The notes under the pieces: generated by a model
Database searches by the model: none
What the model was told of the DNA's origin: nothing
The model's input: only the letters and a program-made list of their open reading frames with translations
Translations under genes and position numbers: made by a program
Shown here: one piece after another, positions 33,051 to 46,559 of the stretch
Layout of the letters: each line of letters begins with the position of its first letter
Position numbering within the stretch: the first letter of the stretch is position 1
Source of the DNA: Planoprotostelium fungivorum
Taxonomy: Eukaryota > Evosea > Variosea > Cavosteliida > Cavosteliaceae
Length of the DNA stretch: 64,000 nt
Assembly: GCA_003024175.1 (NCBI GenBank)
Contig: MDYQ01000004.1
Location: 1-64,000 of the forward strand
Reading direction: 5' to 3'

Positions 33051-36000
33051 TTACGCGGGTTGTTTCTGTACATAGCTGACGAGTGCGTCTTGCAATTGCT
33101 TCTGTGTGATGGGCTTATACAATACATCATCCATTCCTGCCTCCAAACAGTTCTTTCGATTCTCTGGAAGGATGTCCGCCGTGAGAGCTAAGACGATGGG
33201 ACGTTCTTTTCTGTTCTTCACCAATTCTCGGATGTGTCTCATCGCTTCTACACCTCCCATCACTGGCATCTGATGATGGTGCATCAGTCACAGATGATGG
33301 AAGGGGAGGTGATGACGTCGACATGTGATGACTCACCATACAATCCAATAGAATGATATCGTAATGGTGTTCGTTCACATGATCTACGGCCTTCTTACCG
33401 TTGTCTACAACGGTCAATTCCGTCTTCATATTCGTCAGCATCCTTCGAAAGATCCTCTACTCTTCGTCAGATGTTTCTGTCACAGATGATTCACCTGATT
33501 CATCTCGTTGTCCTCTGCCAACAGAACACGTAACCCAGCGAGATCTCCCCCAATTTTCTTCTGCTTCATCTTCTCTCCCGCTTTCTGGTGTTTTCCCGCC
33601 AAAAACGTCTTGTCGAGTTGTAGAACGATGATATCCCTCTTCACTTGCGTCATGCAGAAGACGGGTGTCTCGCAGGTGCCGCTGATGCTTGTTTCATTTG
33701 CAGAACCGGATGACATGTACATGTCCACTGGCTGAGTTCGATGTTCTTCTATTGGAATGCATGAGAAGGAGGGGAAGTTGGTACAGTCGAATCCCATCTC
33801 TCTCAGGAAATTTGTGAGGTTGATCCTCTGACTCTCGTTCTCATCCACTACCACGAGTCTCTTCATCGCTTTCTGTTTCATCGTGAGCTTCAGCTATCCA
33901 TCATCACATCACATGTCATCACGATCATCATGATGTGATGACGATCATCTTTACACTCACCGCATTCATCTCTGTGAGGGCTTTGAATGCGATTCCTGGA
34001 AGTAAGAGATCGCTCGAGTTTTCCAGCCGAGTGTGAACAGGAGCAACTAAGACGTGAAAGTGAAACCAAGCCCCTCCGTCTTCGTTCCTCCTGTATTTGA
34101 TGTCCCCTCCCATCAAGTGACAGATGCGATGACAGATCGAAAGTCCCAACCCCGTCCCTCCCTGTCATCGTGAGTACATACGTACGATACGTACGCATCA
34201 CGTACGTAACGGCGGGTGATGGAGGTGTCTCCCTGACAGAAGGGACGGAATATTTGTGCCTTGAATTCTTCCGCCAGGCCGGGCCCCGTGTCTCTGACGG
34301 AGAATTCCAATCGAATTCCCTCACTCTTCTCTTCCATCATTCCCACGCTCAGCTCGATCTCCCCCTCTGCCGTGAACTGTGACGTCATCAGTCACGTGAC
34401 TTCGTCTACAACGCCACCTTGACCGCATTGGAGAGTAGATTCGTGATGACTTGACGCAGCCTGCACTCGTCCGCGCTGACTCGTAGGTTGAATGGAGTGT
34501 TGATGTTGCAGATCAATCTCAGTTTCTTCTCTTGTGCTTGATAATGCACTTGATCGATGCAGTCCTCCACCACATCTTGCACTCGAAAGACTTGATTCTC
34601 TAACACTAGATTTCCCGTTTCCATCTGTCCTAAACTTCAACTTCAGAGTCCCAAATTTCAATTCACCTTGGAGATATCTAAGACGTCATTGGTGATCATG
34701 AGGAGCTGCTTGCCGCATACCAAACTGATTCGTATCATCTCCTTCTTCTCTTCTGACATGTCTTGATCCTCCAATTGGGACAGTGAGCCCACGATCCCCG
34801 CTATCGGTGTACGTATCTCTACGTAGAGTGAGACCGTGAATCTCGGTGAAATTTCGTCACCGTGGGACATGGTGGCGAGGAATCTCGATTTGATCTCCAG
34901 GGCCCGGCTCAATTGTTCGGTCCTCTCCTTCACCTGCCCCTCCAGCATATCTACAACGCTCAATCTCTTTTTTCCCTCTTTTCTCACTCTGGGCGTCTTT
35001 GATCGAAGTGATGTCTATCTGTACGAAGGCCCAGATGTCTCTCTCCATCTTCTTTGCGATACATTGGTAAGTGATGACATTTCCTTGAGGCTTGTGTTCA
35101 AAGTGGCTGATGTTCTCCTCTTCGTTCCAGTGTGCTCGCATGCTGTTGACCCACGTCTGGTACTCTTCACTCGGTATTTCTCGATGTAATTCGCCTGAGT
35201 GAATGTCAAGAGAGGACGGAAGACATGTTCATCACGTGATATCTTTCCGACAATGGCGTCGGGCTCGAGTTGGTAGAAGGTCTGTGACAGGGCACGATTG
35301 GCCAAGTGAAAGTGTAAGGTCGCGTTGTTGTCCAAGATCTCAACTGGAACGTCTTAGATATCATGCGAAGATGAGATGACTCACCGACACCCATTGGAGT
35401 GGGGGCGATGTTAAAGAAGGCGGCGTAGTCCGTGTTGTAGGCTGCCTTCGATTCCATGGTCGATTCGGTGCCTTTCTCTAAGGCGTATTGGAAGATGTAG
35501 GAGACATCATTGCAATGAGGGATCTCTTCGGGGGTCAACATGATTTGATTCACGTTGTCGAAGGCTCCGAGACATATGGCCACACCGATTGTATCCTTAT
35601 ACGAACCTTCACAGGATCAGATGGATGTGATTCTAATCAAGATGATCACCTGTTCTGGGGAAGTAGATGCAAGAGTTGAGTTGTCTTCGTTCGCCGATCT
35701 TCGCGATGGACAAGAAGTTGTCGGTGTACCATTCTACCTTCTCTTTCGATAGTCCAAACTCCCTCACCATCCACTTTTTTTGCATAACTTCGGGTGCTGA
35801 ATTATGTGAGTCATGTTGTTTCGCTTTCATCTCACTCGTGTTGTGATAATATTTGCTGATGCTCTCTGTGACGTGAAGGACTCGAACATCGCTAGCTTTT
35901 CCGTTGATTTCGAGTGTCTGTCTGAAATCTCCTGTTGCAATCACCTTCGCAGGATGAGCATTAGAGAAGCAATACATTTTACCGAATCACGATGAAACTC

Positions 36001-36519
36001 CTGAACATCGATTGGGAGGGGCTCTGTTTCTGGTCGTATGGGAAATTGATGCGGATAGAGAGTGCAGGTGACGATGCAAAATGTCCTCCCTCCCATCTGC
36101 AGCGGCTCGAATTCAGCCTCAATGAGCAAGTGAGAATCCTTCAGAACGGAATAAAATCGTTGTCTTCTGGATGTTGCATTGTCCAAGACAGTAAAGGCCG
36201 AAACCCACCATTGCTCGTGGAGTCTACCCTCCGCATCTGTCGGTCGGATGAATCTTTTGTCTTTAGGAAGTCCCACTGTGGGCCTCTGCCTCGTCTTATC
36301 GTCGATCTTGTCTCTCCACTGTGTTTGCGTGATGAATGATTGATTCGTGAAGCATATCGTGAGAGAGCTACCATCGCTATCTCTCGAGAATATGGCGGTT
36401 GGTGTCTTCGATGCATTTAAGACGGCTCGAAAGAGATTATCCTCCGCCCAGACATGTTCTTCGTGTTCTATCTTCCTTATCTTCGCTGGTGGAGTTTCCT
36501 CCTCGAAACTACTCAGCAT
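33051..36519 (-). CDS. hybrid sensor histidine kinase 2
   Basis: Second phosphorelay kinase, about 970 residues. N-terminal region with PARKIRKIEHEEHV-like basic/acidic start, then several PAS-like segments (ILDNNATLHFHLANRALSQT is typical). Coiled helix DMLEGQVKERTEQLSRALEI, H-box FLATMSH|EIRTPIAGI with an intron between His and Glu exactly as in kinase 1. N-box LRQVITNLLSNAVKVAL, DTGPGLA, GGTGLGLSICHRI. A pseudo-receiver (RLVVVDENESQR) is followed by a full receiver: VLLAEDNEMNQ, IILLDCMMPVMGG, LALTADI, YKPITQKQL. Stop TAA at 33051-33053. ATG 36519 was chosen because the frame upstream opens with GTG. Cytosolic. Introns near 34410 and 34951 carry the GTTGTAG motif; 34951 is itself the 3' splice site. 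Confidence 0.91.
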
Positions 36520-36773
36520 GAGGGAGCTTAATGCTGTGATTGAGAGCACGTGACGACCGTTGTTCAGATCTGCTTGATATTTTCGGCGGTTATGACAACC
36601 GATATTTTCTTTTCGGGACTTCCCCCTCTTAATGCCAGCGTCAGCTTCGTCATTTCGCTTAATTCTCACAGATGTTACCTCAAATGTAAGGTGGATCTGT
36701 GTTACGCACGATGATATACGTCGTCATACCACGTGATAGCCATATACGTCGCTGAGAGACAAACTTTATGTTC

Positions 36774-39700
36774 CTATCGCAGCAAGTCGTCCGCATCGTC
36801 CCAATCTTCCAAGTCTTCCGAGCCATCCGAATCCCCACCCTTCTTGTCCGCCAGGAATGACATCGGAGACGCTGGTGCAGCCTTCTGTGGGCCACCTGCG
36901 AAGCTGAACCCAGACTGTTTGACGGGCACCGCACCAAACGTGAAGCCGGTAGCCTTCACTGGTGGTCCGGCAGTCTGACGATGTCAACACACGTTCGCCT
37001 CTACGTCTTCATCATCATCGTCGGCTCACCTTCGGTCCGGCGGGTGGGGACATAGCGGCCTTGATGCTAGCGAACAGTGGTGACGAGGGAGTGGAAGCTT
37101 TCACTGCAGGTGAGGCACGATTGTTGATATTACCGAAAAGAGGTGTCGTGGAAGCCTTCACCGCTCCCCGGCCTGCCGGGGGAGGAGTGTTGGTCTTGAC
37201 GGGGGCGGAGGTGGCTGGAAGGAGTTAGAGTTGGAAAGTTGGAAAATTGGACTCACGGGTGGCCGGCTTGTTGCCAAAGACTCGTGGAGACTCTTTCTCT
37301 TCGTGGACTAGGAGGTCATCCGTGTCCATGTTGTCCCAATCATCGTCATCTGATCGAAGATCACGACGTATCGTCATGCACCTCCTCACCTTCTTCACTT
37401 CCCGATTTCACTTCCTTCTTTGTGATGGGCGGTACATTCGTTTTCACCGGAGCGACGGCTGCCTTCACGGCAGATACTGGCCCTCCACTCTCCTTGACGG
37501 GTGCCGTCGATTGGACGGGAGGTTTCACCAGACTCTCTACTGCCTTCGGTGGAGGTGTCTTCACTTCTTCCTCCTCTTCCTCGTCCGAACTGATCTCGTC
37601 AGCATCTCGTTCACCGTGAAGAGCTTCACCTGATCGTGTGTGCATTCGTCGCCGCGTCGAGAGCGTGATCATCATCATCTTCTCCTTCTATGTCGATGTC
37701 CTCCTCGTCAGTCGTCACGTGAGAAGCTGAGAAGAGTCAGTGTCGAATCGTGATTTGAGAATTACCGTCGCTGATGTCCACTCTACCCGTCATGGCATCG
37801 AAGCCAGAGTCACCATCTACATCGACGTCTTCCCCTTCAGAATCGACGGTGGATGGCTTTGCCTCAGCCTTTCTCGGTACCTCCGGACTCGACAGTGGTG
37901 AAGACATTCCCAACAGCTGTCGCGTGTCAATCTGACGTCTATCTCATCCTCTCACTTCATCGAGAGAGATAGCCTTTGTCGGTGTGATGTCGGGGGATGT
38001 AACATCCGCCGTTGGATTTGATTTGTCTTCCGAATTGGAAGCGGAGAGGGGTGATTTCGCGCGATTGTTCTCGTTGGCCAGACTTCCGGACCGAGAGCGG
38101 GGCTGACGAGCCGCCACGCTGAAGATGGGTACCTCCTGTGGTTTCTGTTGGAGTGGTTTCTGTTCAAAAGTTACAAGATAAGAGGAGGAAGAAGTCACCT
38201 CCGTCGTGCTGCCGAAACCGACGACGACTGGGTGGGGCTTTTTGGGAGAAGAGAGAGTTCCATTGGTGGGGTCGACCCTGGAGGCTTCCGGAGATTTCGT
38301 GGGATTCTTCTCTGCTTCCGTCTTCGTTTCGGTTGCGACCGATGGAGGGTTGGCGGGAGGCGCACTCGCTTTCGTTGGAGCGGTCGAAGGTGTCGACGCG
38401 ACCGGAATGGTGGGTACAGTGGTAGATTGTACAGCCGTTGAGAGCTTCGATGGAGTTTCAACATTCGGAACCGATGCACTGGTGATAGCTGTTAGATTCG
38501 CGGGGGCGTTGACGTTCGGAGCGGCAGGTGCGGTTGGGGGAGTCGTAGCCTTGACAGGTGCGGTTCTGATGTTGGCATTACCGAAGAGAGGTGTTGCTGC
38601 TGTCTTGACGGCAGCCTTTACCGCAGGCGTGTTCACTTGAGCAGGAACTGGCGTCGCGACCGTGACCGGGGTTTTTGGTGTAGATGAGAGTGTGGTTGAG
38701 GGAGCCGTACCGTTTGTCGTGGGGTTCGTTGTCGCAGGTGAAGGAATGGCGGAAGTTGTTGGAGATTCCGTGGGAACTGTCGTTGATCTCACTGTGGAAG
38801 TTATGGTAGTGGAGGCTGCTGTTGTGGGTGGTGGGGTTGAGACTGATGCCTTCACTGGGGGTGTTGCCGTTGGTACCAAAGTTGTGCCAGTGACGGGGGC
38901 GACTGGCGATGAGACGCTTGGAGTTGGGGCAGCTATTTTCACAGCCGGTGTTGTCGACGGTGCATCGACGACTGAGGAAACTGAGGGTGCTACCGAGGGG
39001 GCCGGAGACACAGCTGGTACTGATGTCTTTACGGAAGCAGTTGCAGGAATGACATTGGATGTCATTGGAGATGACGTGGTGGGTGCCGATATGGTAGTGG
39101 GAGGTACAGTGGCTCTCATTGGTGTCACTGCGGGAGGCACAGTGGATGTCACAGCGATCGTATTGCTGTCCTCCTTGATGGGTGGGACGGATACTGACGC
39201 CGCAGGTGTAGCGGTGTTAACCTTCACTAGTGCAGAGACCACTGGAGCTGCCGAGGTCTTCACTGGACTACTAGTCCCCTGCGATAGAGCCGGAGTTGCC
39301 GCAGGTGGAGTTGTCGCGCTCCCACCAGGAGAAGGCGATGGTAGAGTCGCTTTCACTGCCGGTGTTGGAGGAGTGGACGTGGTGACTGAAGCCCTCGATG
39401 AACGTGGAGAAGAAGTACCAGGGGTGTTCGGTGTAGATGGACGGGGGCTGGAAGAGGGGGAAGGAGAAGCATCGAGGATCTTCTGTCTTAATGCCTCTTC
39501 CGTCCTGAACAATTCTTCCTTCATTCCGAACAATTTGTCCATCTTGAATTCGTCGTTGCTCTCTCTTCGTGAACCCGTGACGCCTGCAGAGAATGTTATG
39601 GATTGATAGACGAGAGGTGCTCACTGAGATTCAACTGCTCTTGCATGGCTTCCATTCTCGCCTTGATCAGTTCTAATTCTTCTCTCAATCGCTCGATTCT

Positions 39701-42700
39701 CTTCCTCTCCTCCGTTGCATCTCCCGTCGTGGGACGATTCTCTAAGGCTCTCACTCTCGACTCTACACCGGACTTGGAGACTTCCAAGGCAGACACTTGA
39801 GCGGCCAGGTTGTCCAATCTCGTCTCAGTAGATCTAAGATTCGATCTCAAGGTGATGATCTCTTCGGAAGAGGTTGAAGCGCTCTGAGAGGAGTCAATGA
39901 GATGTTGATGATGGTGATCACCTGTGTGAGTGATGGTGCATTCATCTTGGAGATCTGTACGCGGAGACTCTCGATCTCAGATTGGATCTTCGTCTTGTCC
40001 GCAGCCGCTTCGTCAGCCATTCTCTTCTGCGCTGCGATCTGTCGACGTCAATGACGGCACACTGAACGACCTCACCGATGCAGTCGTTGATTCAAAAGCT
40101 TGTCTCTCGATTCTCTTCATGTCGTTCGTCAGTAGCTCCCGCAGCGCGTTCGATGCCGCCTGGCTCGCCTCTTGTGAAGCCCTCACGGCGTTCGTTTGAC
40201 TCGATTGATTGTCGCTCACGATGACCTGCAGCTTCGATATCGTCTGATTCAACGATTCGACGTTTTCGATTCGGTCGTGACAAGATTTGATCACGGTGGT
40301 GATGGTTCCCACTTCCTCCTCGACGACGCTCAATTGAGATCGAATGGTCTTGTTCTCTTCCTGCAAGTGAGATACGACTGTCATAACCTGGTGAAAGGTT
40401 AATGTGTGAAGATGGAGTGTCGCGGTACCTCATTGGTGGTGAATTCTTTTCCTTTCATGTCACGATCGACCTTCATCTTCCTCTCCGTCTCTGCGACGAG
40501 TAATCCTTGTTGAGATTGAGTCTGCTCGACACCTTCACTCGTCTTCAATTTTTCGTGTCGAATCTTCCTCTCACCCTTCAATTTACGCTCGAGCTCTCGC
40601 TGAGTTTCAGATATAGAATTGCATCTCGTCGTACTCTTCTCCGCATGATCTTGCATTGCACTCTTCCACTGCGCTTCGAGGTTCTCTTGTGATTTCTGTA
40701 CGTGCCTGATGCATCTGTCTCATTTAGTCAATCCTATCCTCTTACCATCTCACCTCTGCTCCACTTCCTCTGATACCCTCCTCTGCACTTCATCGATCGA
40801 TTTCTGATGTTCTGATCGATTGACGTTCTGGAGCTGAGCTTGCTGCTGCTGCTGCAGGTCTGATTGGAGAGATTTCACGGTAGAAGTGAGACCTTCCAAT
40901 TGAGGACTGCGATGGATGTTCAACTTCCTGTCGACTTCTTCTTGGATTCTCCTCTCCATCTGCTCGGATGTGCGGGAGATTTCAGATAGATCTCCTCGGT
41001 ATCGATCACATTCGACTGAATGAATCAATATCGACCGTTGTAGATCGCCCTTCACCTCTCACTCTCTCGATATCCGCTTGGACCTGGCTCGTCCTCGAAT
41101 TGTTCGTGTCCGCAGCCATGGTGATGCGTCTCTCTACATCGCCGATCTGTGCACTCTGATTCACCAGGGCACGTTGAACCTCTCCGATCTTGTTCTTTGC
41201 ATCTTCCATCTCCTCCAGATCTGTCTTCAGATCTAGAGACTGTCACACGCCAATGAAGAAACCACGACAACTCACCGACAACCTTTCGATCCAATTTCTC
41301 GACTCTTCGGTTCAACTCAGAAGTCTCTGTGGATAACCTCTTCATCTCTCGCGTCGTCTCTTCGTTCTCTTGTACCGATCGATTCATCGCATGATTCTCC
41401 ACTCTGGGTGCTTCAGATGCCATTCTGAACGGGTCAACATGATAAAATGACTTGTCACACACTTCTTGAGAGATTCGAATCGAAGTTCGTACTCTGATAT
41501 GCGATTGACTGACAACTTCAATTGTTCTTCCAGTTCGGTCACTTTGTCTCGAGTCTCATCGATCCTGCGCGTGTTCTTCTTGTTGAAATCCGAATTTTCT
41601 TGCTGAGACGTTGAATATTGAGATTGAACGGTCGTTTGAAATTGTGCCAGCTGTGAGAGTCAATTTGACCTCTCTCGATTTATCCAATCACCTGCTGCTG
41701 TAGTGATTCGACGTGGTTTTTCAGAGAAGAGATAGCGGAACTGCTCGAACTCTCCAGTGACAAGAGCTTACCGTTCATCTGACACATCGATCAGTCGTGA
41801 TACGAAAACATGAAATAATTCACCTGCTGCTGGGTTGATTCTACGTTGTTTCGTTGGAATGAATTGAGGGACGAGATGGTAGCCTCCACGGCGGCCACCT
41901 TTGCCTCCATTTGAGACAACTGGGAAGATTGCTGAGATCTAGCGGTGGATAGTTCGTCGATATTGGTGCGATTTCTCTGTATGGATGTCGTGATTTCAGT
42001 CTGTTGCAACTGAGAGAGGGTGGTCCTCAACGTAGACAAGTCCGTGTCCATCTGATGACGTCATTCACTCGCGATGTCTTAAGCCGTCATCACCTGAGTG
42101 TGTCGACTTTTCAGCGTATCCACCTCTCCTTTGACATCTCTCATCAGTTGATCCTTCAACTGTTCCTCTTGACGCTGACATTGTGTCAAGATGTCTTGTC
42201 TCAGATTCTGCAGATCAGACGTGGTAGGAAAGTTCTTGGTGACTTCGGCACCCCGCTGTGAGATCTGTTGGGACAACTGCTGAGATACGTAATCCAGGGA
42301 AGTCTGTCGATATCTGTGAGCCGATGTGATGATCGGTATCATTCACCTTCATATTAGAATGATTCGTGCTGGCGTGGCTGTCTACACTCTGGATCTTGAG
42401 ATCCATCTGTTGGATCTGTGACTGATTGGACAAGACATCTTGTTGCAGCTGTTGTTGAACCTAATGGGAGATGTCAAATGGATGGACAGAAGAAATAAAC
42501 TCACCTGTTGGAGCTGTTGCTGTAAGCCCTGTATCGTCTGGTTCTGGGACTGTATCTGCGTGGACATCTGTTGGATCTGAGATTGCATCTGCAGCACTTG
42601 CTGATGCTCCTGCGATATCTGCGCTTGTACATTGCCCTGACTGGTTTTCGAAGAAGACAGATCCGTGTCTAACCGACTGACGCTATTTCTCACTCCCTCC

Positions 42701-44091
42701 AGTTCCATCTTAAATTCCCGTGATAACTGCTCCCTGTACACAAGTTCGATTCTGCTATTTCTCACCAAAAGACTTACCTCAGAAGAGATTCCTGCTGGAT
42801 CTGTAGGGCGAGAGACGATTTTATGTTCTTCTCCAACGTCAGAGAATCCACCGACACCCCTCGTGGCACTGATTCCTCAGACTACAACGCGTCAACTCCT
42901 TCACTCACTCCTCCCCACCTGTCTCTGAGTCGTTCCAGACAATTGTTCGACTCTCTGCTTGAACAGCTCGTCACTCGATGCCAATCTCGTCTCCACGCTC
43001 TGTCTGATTGCATCCATCGCCCTCTTGAGAGATTCGATCTCTACTTTCACCTGTTCGGACGTGAGGTGAAACCACAACGGATGGTCTGACCTTGTTCTCC
43101 GTGTTCTGTCCGTCTTTCATCATCTCTTCGCGGATGCTCCTTCTGAATTCGGTGAGGCCGTCGGATTGGTGTGTGAGGTTGCGATCGATGAGCGTTCTCA
43201 TGTTACTCTGTTCGTTTCGTATGCCTTCCATGTGGATCATGTTCTCCTTCATCGTCGATTCTAGGTTAGACTTGAGCCGGTCTAATTCTGAGCGGTCTGG
43301 TACATCAGACTGCATAGATTCAGTGGTGGGAGGAAGTGACGTGTGGATGAAAATGCCTCACCAATTTCTTCACGTCCCTTCTCGTGTCTTTCAATTGTGA
43401 TGCGACTTCGTCGATCCTGCGCACTGCCGCGTGAATATCATTCTTCCAAGGTTGTTCGTATTGTCGGTCCGCTTTCCACTCTTTCATCGAGAGAATTTCA
43501 GATTGGACGTGTGCGATGTCCTCTTTGATCGAATCCAAAGTCTCTGAGAATTGGCGATTCACCTTCTTGATCTATTTCGATCAGCACAGACTCCCTGCGC
43601 CGAACGACTCACTGCCTTCTCTGCATAATAGTCCTGATAGATGGAGCCTCTCGCCGGTGGAGATGAGATGTCTTCCAATCGCATGGGTCGAACGTGGCTG
43701 ACCACCGGCTCTGGTGGGTTATAACCATAGTTTCTTGATGGGCTTGAGGTAGGAAAATAATCTGGGACAGTCGGCTGAGATGGAACTGCAATGTATCAGA
43801 TGATTTGATGTCACATCTGTTGTATGGGATCGAAGCGGGAGGAAAATTCCTTGGGACAGTGGTGATCTCGGAGGTGGAGAGGACGGCACGATATGACTAC
43901 TCACCGACAGAGGGATAGCTGTTTTTATGAGCCACAGACGGCGTTATCGGCTGCGCGGCACGTGATTTACCAACCGGTCTCCCATCCAGGTTATCACTGA
44001 TTTGAGAGAGGACAGTTCTGACGCTGCTCTGCCATTCAGGCTTATAGCCTTCATAGCGATTCTCTGTAGCAAGCTGAGCGCGCCCGTTCAT
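36774..44091 (-). CDS. giant coiled-coil protein with Thr/Pro/Val-rich tail
   Basis: About 2,000 residues if one gene. Starts MNGRAQLATENRYEGYKPEW. A long run of Gln/Ser-rich coiled coil spans roughly 43500-39600 (for example IQQMSTQIQSQNQTIQGLQQ, FSETLDSIKEDIAHVQSEIL). A roughly 500-residue Ala/Pro/Thr/Val tail (TPAVKA, APVKTS) then acidic patches and TPLFGN, GFTFGAVP and GFSFAGG phrases precede the end SEDLEDWDDADDLLR. Reading frame and splice signals connect the parts (for example SLDE|LLGMSSP at about 37930), but two genes fused by my reading cannot be excluded. Scaffold or centrosomal role is plausible; FG-like phrases hint at nucleoporin similarity but are too few. An exon copy survives at 1063-1195. 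Confidence 0.68.
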
Positions 44092-45700
44092 GAAGATGCA
44101 TAACACGAAATGGCGGGAAAAATGTCCAGTTGGAAATGCAAAGCCGTTTGTCCGTGTGTAGATCAAAACGACTATTTTAGCGCAATTTTTATTCAGACAT
44201 CCCAGTCGTTGATGAATTTGACCATCGTCCCTCGATCGATGCATCGAGAGACGTTCCACTGTTCTCTCATACAGCCGCAAATGAAACAGCGTGAGAGAAC
44301 GAGACCTGTATATCACCAGTGAAACAGAACCTGAGAGAGAAAATCTGCAGAGTACATAAGTCTCTAACGCAACACGGATTGCGACCATAGTTTCCTCCTC
44401 CTTCCCTCGAAATTTCTGTACAACTTCCAGTGTTATTCCAGGAAAGCCGTGAGGCATAGCTTGGAACGTGGGATTCCGACAAAATCAACGGCACGCCTCC
44501 TTGAGATAGCAGCTTACTTTTGGTAAGCTATTACGGTGTCATTATATGGACGGTGGGATAACCGTGGCCCTATTAGGTGGCTGCTAATCCGCGAAATCTA
44601 GCTGCCTAGAGACCACACAGGATGGGCCACACGAGGAGGACAGAAACATTATTAAGAGCATAATACGAAGCACGAACTTCGAACACGCGACGATGATGAG
44701 ACGCTATCAACTGTGAAGGGCTCTTCAGAGGTGTACCATACCTTCCCGAGGTTCTGCTCCTCCGTTAAGAAGCTTCATGCGCCGCATGACACGAGACAGA
44801 GCAGGTACCAGGTTGATCGAGGTCAGATGGTCTACTCCGAGAGTGCAACCTATTCACATTCGAATATAAAGACGATTGTACAGACAACTAAGACCTTCTA
44901 TTACGATTCGCTCCCATCAAATGAACGTGTCGATTTCGGCGGAGCTCCACGGTTGACGTATGAAGCTTCAGTTGCTTCTTGTTCCAATGAAATAAAGCTG
45001 AAAGTGCGAGGGTGTCCTGGTCTCCACAGAGTGAAGTCGATGACAATTCAGGACGTCTCATTTGAGTTTAGGAAACCACCAAACGAAAAGGATGACAACG
45101 ACACTGTCACGACTCTTGGAACCCCCCTCTGATGCTCCACTCAAGTGTACTCCTAACGGCCAACTTGATAAAAAGTGTCAGGAGACGACCGTATCCGCGA
45201 TAGCTTGCGTTTGGTCAGAACGGAGCGCAACCAACAAACGAGAACCACACGAGACGATGAATAATACGGAGGGAAGATGAGAGACCGAGAGAGATGCAAC
45301 AGCAACGCACCGAGGTGTTCAGGCTATGATGAAAGACATCGACTGCCGAACAACAGGGCTACGGGGCTGGTCTTCTAATATAGGTGGCGCTAGACGATAT
45401 ACACATAAGTTGTAAAAATTGTAATACACGTGAATCGAAGATGTAAAGGTTCTCTTCTCTGTGACTAACGCATGTTACACGATGTAGCTGTTGTCGCTTG
45501 GGAATACTGGGATGGTGTATTTTCAGGAAGCAGTTTCCGAAAATTTTCCCCTTCCTCCTCCAGCTTATTCGCACAACAGCGCCAATCAACTACATACACA
45601 TCACATCGGAATCGTAAAGACCTGTCGCAAGCCTTGTATACACTTGAGTCGAATTAAACCCATCTCGTACATATATCACAACAACCATCGCACAACAAAC
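44092..45700. other. mostly noncoding interval with one weak gene candidate
   Basis: Upstream of the coiled-coil start the minus frame stays open for 122 codons without looking like protein. 44500-44700 holds short inverted pairs such as AGCTTACTTTTGGTAAGCT. Only 44827-45132 is listed as a possible gene. Confidence 0.45.
44827..45132 (+). CDS. weak candidate, about 101 residues
   Basis: Starts MVYSESATYSHSNIKTIVQT and ends DTVTTLGTPL. Single frame, no signal peptide, no recognised domain, no obvious splice partners. Listed because it is the longest clean ATG frame in an otherwise empty 1.6 kb; it may be chance. Confidence 0.25.
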   Translation: MVYSESATYSHSNIKTIVQTTKTFYYDSLPSNERVDFGGAPRLTYEASVASCSNEIKLKVRGCPGLHRVKSMTIQDVSFEFRKPPNEKDDNDTVTTLGTPL

Positions 45701-46465
45701 ATGGGAAACTGCTTAGGAAGAGAGAGAAACGAAAACAAAGAGTTGGGTGAGACGAATTTTATCATCCCTTTAGGAAGAATGGAGATTGATTCATGAACAG
45801 AGAGACAACGCCCGAGATCCCCACGGGAAGAACGCATGTCCTCTCTACCCATCATGGTCAATCAACACAGGTAATTGATTTTCCCGTCGCAGTAATCTCA
45901 TGATTCCCAGCCCCGAATTATCCATTGGTAAATCAGCGACGGACGATCATGAAAGAGAACAAGAGATGCTCAGACAGATCATCAGCTTCACAGCCAGGCA
46001 TGTTTCTGACACCATTCCAATTGTATGACATCTGACTCTCAACAGACAGCTCATTGATGTATCGAGTGTACCTACGGTCACGTATAAAGATCTCATCGCC
46101 ATGGAAAAGTCCTACGGGTGAACTCTCTTGACACCATCATCAATTCTATATTCATTTCTCATTCGTTTACAGCTCATTACACAAGACCATCATCGTACCT
46201 GTGGAGTCGTGTTCTCTCTTCAGTCTGCCCAAAACATCACAACATCATCGAGATGAAACCCCACACAACCCAGACATCCAAACCGAACTCGACATGGTAA
46301 GCGAGATCATCGACCGCTCAATCATGACCCATGTAGGTCAGTAAACTGTGCGACAGTCTTCTGACGGCGGCTGTACTGCCGATCAAAGGCTCAGGAAAGA
46401 TTGTCGAATTGGATCCGTTTTCGTTCAATCTATCGCACGATCCTGCGTCCAAGCGTGTACAATAA
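45701..46465 (+). CDS. LAMTOR1-like Ragulator subunit
   Basis: Begins MGNCLG, an N-myristoylation plus palmitoylation-type start like MGCCYS of LAMTOR1/p18. Then HEREQEMLRQIISFTARQLI-DVSSV, matching the family's conserved DEQxLLxxIxxxTAxxIIDVS region, and a C-terminal VSKLCDSLLTAAVLPIKGSG helix/strand. LAMTOR1 anchors Ragulator, and through it Rag GTPases and mTORC1, to lysosomes. Five introns joined in frame; one (45998-46045) has a GC donor (AG|GCATGT) instead of GT. Length about 180 residues, near the usual 160. Stop TAA at 46463-46465. Identity is inferred from short conserved blocks. Confidence 0.7.
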
Positions 46466-46559
46466 AAATGTGGTTCGATATTTGGTGAAATACGTATTTA
46501 ACTGTCTACAACGAGACGAAAAGAGTGGTCGTCACACACGGACAGACATCAGCCAAAGC

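Noticed and set aside
38662-39606. 314-codon plus-strand Val/Gly/Ala frame
   Set aside because: Shadow of the Thr/Pro/Val-rich tail of the coiled-coil gene; composition mirrors its codons.
43897-44457. Upstream extension of the coiled-coil gene by 122 codons
   Set aside because: Open by chance; composition is unlike protein, and ATG 44091 fits the start of recognisable sequence.
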